Below, piece by piece: positions 41,354 through 44,944 of a stretch of DNA of 44,944 nucleotides. The DNA lies in NCBI GenBank assembly GCA_900548905.1, contig URMK01000057.1:1-44944 (forward strand). The letters run 5' to 3'. The position numbers and the translations under genes were made by a program. This DNA comes from an uncultured Lachnospiraceae bacterium (GTDB lineage Bacteria > Bacillota > Clostridia > Lachnospirales > Lachnospiraceae). The notes below the pieces were generated by a model. That model was not told the origin of the DNA. It did not search any database and saw nothing but the letters and a program-made list of their open reading frames with translations. Position 1 is the first letter of the stretch. The number at the start of each line of letters is the position of its first letter.

Positions 41354-44002
41354 ATGGAAAGAGGCGGAACACAGGGAAGCAGCAGGAGAACCGGTAGGGA
41401 AACAAGGCCGTCAAATGAGAACACCCGTAATTCGGAAGTGCCGGGACATAACAAATTCCTGGATGCGAAGAAGGAAGCGGACAAAAGAGAAGCGGATCGC
41501 AGGCGTAAAAGCCGTATGGCAGGAAGCCGTTCCAGGCGTATGGCCGGAGGCGGCAGAGCCTATCGTCCGCCGGTCATGAGTAATCCCCATAATTATACAA
41601 ACCGGTCCGGCGGTTATGGAAATACTACATACCGGAAGAATACCTCAGGAGGCCGCTGGATGAAGCTGGCGGTCATTGTTTTGGGTGCGGCGCTGTTAAT
41701 CCTTCTGTTGATCCGGGGAATTATGGAAATAACAATCCCTCGTACGGAAGGGGAGTATCTGTCCCTGCAGGAAGCCGGAAATATGGCCTGGCTGCTGGCG
41801 GATACCGGAGGGATATCAGACAGCAGGGCGTTGGCGGCTGTTTTTACGGAGGATGCGGCGGCTAAAAGCGACGGCATGCTGACCTTTGCCCAATGGAAAC
41901 AGATAGCGGCGCTTTTTCCTGACTGCGGGTATGAGCTTCCCAAGGGCTACCGTAATAAGGATAAGGTCCTTCAGGAGGACTGGTATCCCTATTTTGATGC
42001 GGCGAGGGCTGTTTATGATACACAGGGAAGAATCCGGGATATGGATCTGACTCCTATTGGCATGGGGAGTTCCGTTACAGACAGCGAAGGAAAACCGTTG
42101 GAAGAGAATGCTCTGATTTCCGCGGAAAGTGCATATACTTATATGACTGACCGGATCCGGGATTGTTTATTCCAGCCTGTTGTTGCTGTGGAACGGGAGG
42201 GCGTCCTGTATGCGCTGCGGGAAAAGACGGGCACACAGACGGAGATCCCCAATATCTGGATTATGGAGGTGGAAGAGGATTCGCTCCGCTGCTTCTGGAA
42301 TGATTATGAAATAGCAATTGCAGCACCCGGCGGAAAGGCGGCCGGCCTGGGCGCATCCCGTGAACAGGTGGCGGATCTGAGTTTTTCAGACGGGCAGCTT
42401 TCCGGTGTGGTTATGCATATGGATAAGGTATCCGGCAAGCTTCTGAAAATCCGTGACAACGGAGCGGAGGTGGAAGGCCGGGGCTTCTATCCCTTTGCGG
42501 ATAATTTAAAGATATACCGGCTGTACGGTAAACTGAAACGATACTATACAACGGATTTGTGCATCGGCTATGATTTTACCGATTTCGTCATAGAAGACGG
42601 AGAGATCCAGGCCTGTCTTGTGGTAAAAGAAGAGGCCATGGAAAATATCCGTGTGCTTGTAAAGACCTCGAATTTCGGAAGCGCTTTCCATGATTCGCTG
42701 GAGCTGAAGGCGGACTGCGATCTCACAGTAATTACAGGGCCATACGGCTCGCAGCAGACCACAGTGGTTCCGGCCGGTGAGACACTCACCATCGGCAGGG
42801 ACAGCGAGCTTTTTACAGCGGAACGGATTCGGATAGAGCCTGCGGTGCTGACCGGGCATATCAGTCTTTTGAATGTGGGAAGGAGCCAGGGCGTGCCGTC
42901 TTACCGGGGAAGCCTGGAGCTGGAAAAGCAGCAGGATGGGATTGTGGTCATTAATGAGGTCCTGCTGGAGGAATATTTGTATGCGGTGGTTCCCAGTGAG
43001 ATGCCTTCTTCTTATCCGCTGGAAGCGCTGAAGGCCCAGGCGGTATGTGCCAGGACCTATGCCTATGCAAAGATGCTCCACGCCGGGCTGCCGGCTTACG
43101 GCGCCCATGTGGACGACAGCGCCGGATTCCAGGTTTATAATAATATTACGGAAAATGTAGAAACTACAAAGGCAGTCAAGGAAACCAAGGGTCAGCTGCT
43201 CTATTATGGCGATCAGCTTGCGGAAGCCTATTACTATTCCACATCCTGCGGTTATGGAACGAACACGGGAATCTGGCTGAATTCCGTGCCGGATAATTTT
43301 CCCTATCTGCAGGGGAAGGCGGTAAATGTGGCGGGGGTTACGGATGCCCAGGGGGATGCCATCGATGATACCATAAAGGAAGACGATATCCAGACGGCGG
43401 CGGCCATGACCGAGGAAGACAGTTTTGAAGCGTTTATCCGCGGAACCAGGGATTCCGATTTTGAGCGGGAAGAGGCCTGGTACCGCTGGACCTATCAGGT
43501 GGAACAGCTGGACAGCACTCTCCTGTATGCCAATGTCGTCAAACGCTATGACGCAAGCCCGGGAGCTGTTTTCGTGCGGCAGGCAGACGGGAGCTTCGTG
43601 AATCAGGCGCCGGTGGATCCGGGGAGGATAACCGATATCTACATCGCGGCCAGAAATGCCGGTGGTGTGGCGGAGGAGCTTGTGATTGAGGGGGAGAACG
43701 GCGCCCTGATGATAAAATCGGAACATAATATCCGTTATGTCCTGAGTGACGGCACGAGCAAGGTGATCCGGCAGGACGGAAGCGAATACAATACGACCAC
43801 GCTTCTTCCCAGCGCGTTTATCGTGTTGGAAACCGGAAAAGAAGATGGTTATGTGGTAGGGTATAACCTGATTGGCGGAGGATTCGGCCATGGAGTGGGC
43901 CTGAGCCAGAATGGTGCCCGGAGCATGGCTTCGGATGGCTGTGACAGCGAATCCATTTTGGGATTTTTTTATGAAGGAAGCAGTGTAAGGGCGGTCTACT
44001 GA
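41354..44002 (+). CDS. Membrane-anchored SpoIID/LytB domain protein
   Basis: An 882-residue protein, far longer than classic SpoIID (~340). Residues 1-100 are a basic, disordered cytoplasmic region rich in Arg, Lys and Gly. One helix (~103-124) anchors it. A large external part of ~370 residues that I do not recognise follows. The SpoIID domain starts near 500, with the core LLEEYLYAVVPSEMPSSYPL then EALKAQAVCARTYAYAK and YYYSTSCGYGTNT, and ends GGGFGHGVGLSQNGARSM. SpoIID enzymes cleave glycan strands lacking stem peptides. AAGGGGAG lies before the ATG. The BrkB-like gene follows after 58 bases. Confidence 0.85.
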   Translation: MERGGTQGSSRRTGRETRPSNENTRNSEVPGHNKFLDAKKEADKREADRRRKSRMAGSRSRRMAGGGRAYRPPVMSNPHNYTNRSGGYGNTTYRKNTSGGRWMKLAVIVLGAALLILLLIRGIMEITIPRTEGEYLSLQEAGNMAWLLADTGGISDSRALAAVFTEDAAAKSDGMLTFAQWKQIAALFPDCGYELPKGYRNKDKVLQEDWYPYFDAARAVYDTQGRIRDMDLTPIGMGSSVTDSEGKPLEENALISAESAYTYMTDRIRDCLFQPVVAVEREGVLYALREKTGTQTEIPNIWIMEVEEDSLRCFWNDYEIAIAAPGGKAAGLGASREQVADLSFSDGQLSGVVMHMDKVSGKLLKIRDNGAEVEGRGFYPFADNLKIYRLYGKLKRYYTTDLCIGYDFTDFVIEDGEIQACLVVKEEAMENIRVLVKTSNFGSAFHDSLELKADCDLTVITGPYGSQQTTVVPAGETLTIGRDSELFTAERIRIEPAVLTGHISLLNVGRSQGVPSYRGSLELEKQQDGIVVINEVLLEEYLYAVVPSEMPSSYPLEALKAQAVCARTYAYAKMLHAGLPAYGAHVDDSAGFQVYNNITENVETTKAVKETKGQLLYYGDQLAEAYYYSTSCGYGTNTGIWLNSVPDNFPYLQGKAVNVAGVTDAQGDAIDDTIKEDDIQTAAAMTEEDSFEAFIRGTRDSDFEREEAWYRWTYQVEQLDSTLLYANVVKRYDASPGAVFVRQADGSFVNQAPVDPGRITDIYIAARNAGGVAEELVIEGENGALMIKSEHNIRYVLSDGTSKVIRQDGSEYNTTTLLPSAFIVLETGKEDGYVVGYNLIGGGFGHGVGLSQNGARSMASDGCDSESILGFFYEGSSVRAVY

Positions 44003-44008
44003 CCGCCC
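43989..44008 (+). repeat. Hairpin at the end of the SpoIID gene
   Basis: GGGCGGT (43989-43995) pairs with ACCGCCC (44002-44008) across the stop codon. There is no T run, so it is more likely an mRNA-stabilising or attenuating hairpin than a terminator. Confidence 0.5.
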
Positions 44009-44060
44009 GCCTGCGAAGGAAGCAGGACTGTGCAGAGATATAAAGGAAAGGAAAAACAGG

Positions 44061-44888
44061 ATGATAAGGATTTATAGAATTCTGAAAGGGTTCGGAAGGC
44101 AGATGACCCGTGCGAATGTAAATGCATATGCGGCAAGTACGGCATTTTTCCTTTTTTTGTCCCTTATACCCATGCTCCTGCTCATTTGTTCCATTTTGCC
44201 CTATACGCCGATTAAAAAATCGGATCTGATATCAGCTATGACACTTTTGCCCCAGACGCTTTCACCGCTTCTGACATCCCTGATCCAAAGTATTTATGAC
44301 AGTACCTTTGGGGTAATCAGCATAGCAGCCATTGTGACGGTCTGGTCCGCAGGAAAGGGCGTGCTGGCCCTGATGAGAGGACTGAATGCCATGAACGGCG
44401 TGGTGGAGGACAGAAACTATGTGCTGCAGAGGATTATCGCCTCCTTTTACCTGATCATATTTCTGGTGACCATTATTTTTCTGCTGATTGTAATGGTGTT
44501 CGGGAATCTGTTTGCGGACACCATAGTCAGGCATGTGCCCCAGATGGAAGAGCTTTTTGCCCTGCTCCTGCATTTCAGGGGGCTGTTCTCCTGGTGTATG
44601 ATGACTCTGATTTTTGCGGTGATGTATACCTACATTCCCAACTGCAGGCTGAAATATTCCCACCAGATACCGGGCGCGGTCTTTTCCTCTACCACTTGGA
44701 ATATTTTCTCCTGGGGATTTTCCGTGTACATCCAGCATTTCAATGCCTTTGATATGTACGGGAGCCTTACGACAATCGTAATCGTAATGCTCTGGCTCTA
44801 TTTCTGTTTTTATCTGTTCCTGATAGGGGCGCATATTAACAGATTCCTGACGCCTTTCCGCCGTATACGCGAAAAAGAAAGAAGATAA
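44061..44888 (+). CDS. YihY/BrkB family membrane protein
   Basis: A 275-residue integral membrane protein with six hydrophobic helices. Typical features are NAYAASTAFFLFLSLIPMLL near the start, VWSAGKGVLALMRGLNAMNG in the middle, and YGSLTTIVIVMLWLYFCFYL with LIGAHINRFL near the end. The family was once named as RNase BN, which is not supported. Its function is unknown; a transport role has been suggested. GGAAAGG lies before the ATG. It is likely cotranscribed with the SpoIID gene. The last 56 bases of the window show nothing. Confidence 0.88.
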   Translation: MIRIYRILKGFGRQMTRANVNAYAASTAFFLFLSLIPMLLLICSILPYTPIKKSDLISAMTLLPQTLSPLLTSLIQSIYDSTFGVISIAAIVTVWSAGKGVLALMRGLNAMNGVVEDRNYVLQRIIASFYLIIFLVTIIFLLIVMVFGNLFADTIVRHVPQMEELFALLLHFRGLFSWCMMTLIFAVMYTYIPNCRLKYSHQIPGAVFSSTTWNIFSWGFSVYIQHFNAFDMYGSLTTIVIVMLWLYFCFYLFLIGAHINRFLTPFRRIREKERR

Positions 44889-44944
44889 AGGGTGCAGATA
44901 AAAAAGTTTGGCGTCGCCCGGCCCTGCTTCCCTGTGCGTCCTGC

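Noticed and set aside
41322..41579. 85-codon frame before and within the SpoIID gene
   Set aside because: It is out of frame with the much longer SpoIID-domain gene, has no domain and is a shadow of its basic N-terminal region.
42506..43891. 461-codon open frame on the minus strand
   Set aside because: It lies opposite the SpoIID-domain gene, lacks a start context and shows no domain.

Overview
The window reads as a chromosomal segment of an anaerobic Clostridia bacterium, most likely a Lachnospiraceae gut commensal. This rests on the Rnf complex, MEP-pathway IspH directly beside an S1 protein, a clostridial-type 6S RNA, SpoIID- and cell-wall-hydrolase-type proteins, LytTR/GHKL regulators and a class II lanthipeptide locus. 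No species can be named from sequence alone. No tRNA, rRNA, CRISPR array or intact insertion sequence was seen.

Layout. 197-6391: NYN/LOTUS RNA-binding protein, then an RpiR regulator, a BaiN/HI0933 flavoprotein, cmk, ispH and rpsA in one tight run. 6534-10437: a small ATC-hydrolase-like protein, a large GT-C-like membrane protein and a convergent RNase H-like protein. 10592-16746: rnfCDGEAB plus a ferredoxin-type aldo/keto reductase. 17395-21489: a TrkH/TrkA potassium system, a DUF368 (PopT-type) membrane protein and convergent apbE, whose product could flavinylate RnfG and RnfD. 21808-22431: cell-wall hydrolase. 22504-31233: a visibly AT-rich accessory island. 31442-44888: housekeeping genes thrC, an MFS transporter, gltA, deoC, a Xaa-Pro aminopeptidase, pckA, 6S RNA, a SpoIID-domain protein and a BrkB-family protein.

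The island is the most interesting part. It starts with remnants of a HipA/CtkA-like locus. Two paralogous LytTR response regulator/GHKL kinase pairs follow. Each has its own promoter carrying a pair of 21-bp-spaced direct repeats at a fixed distance from a TATGAT -10 box. The second pair runs into a 45-codon peptide gene (28124-28261), too short for ordinary ORF calling, ending FFTIFCC. This is followed by a terminator hairpin and a complete class II lanthipeptide synthetase (LanM). The first pair ends at a nearly identical terminator hairpin but has no peptide gene, so it looks like a duplicate that lost its lanA. No LanT transporter/protease, LanFEG immunity genes or AgrB/AgrD are present. 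A fragment of a DUF1016/YhcG nuclease gene lies between the two pairs. The simplest model is a self-regulated lanthipeptide whose product or precursor is sensed by one or both kinases, with export supplied from elsewhere or by an unrecognised route.

Other points of note are a UUU-UGA +1-shift-competent overlap between ispH and rpsA, a cysteine-rich tail on RnfE, a 26-bp perfect palindrome downstream of the aminopeptidase, and two promoters with a leader in front of pckA. Functions are assigned from motifs and family memory without database searches.
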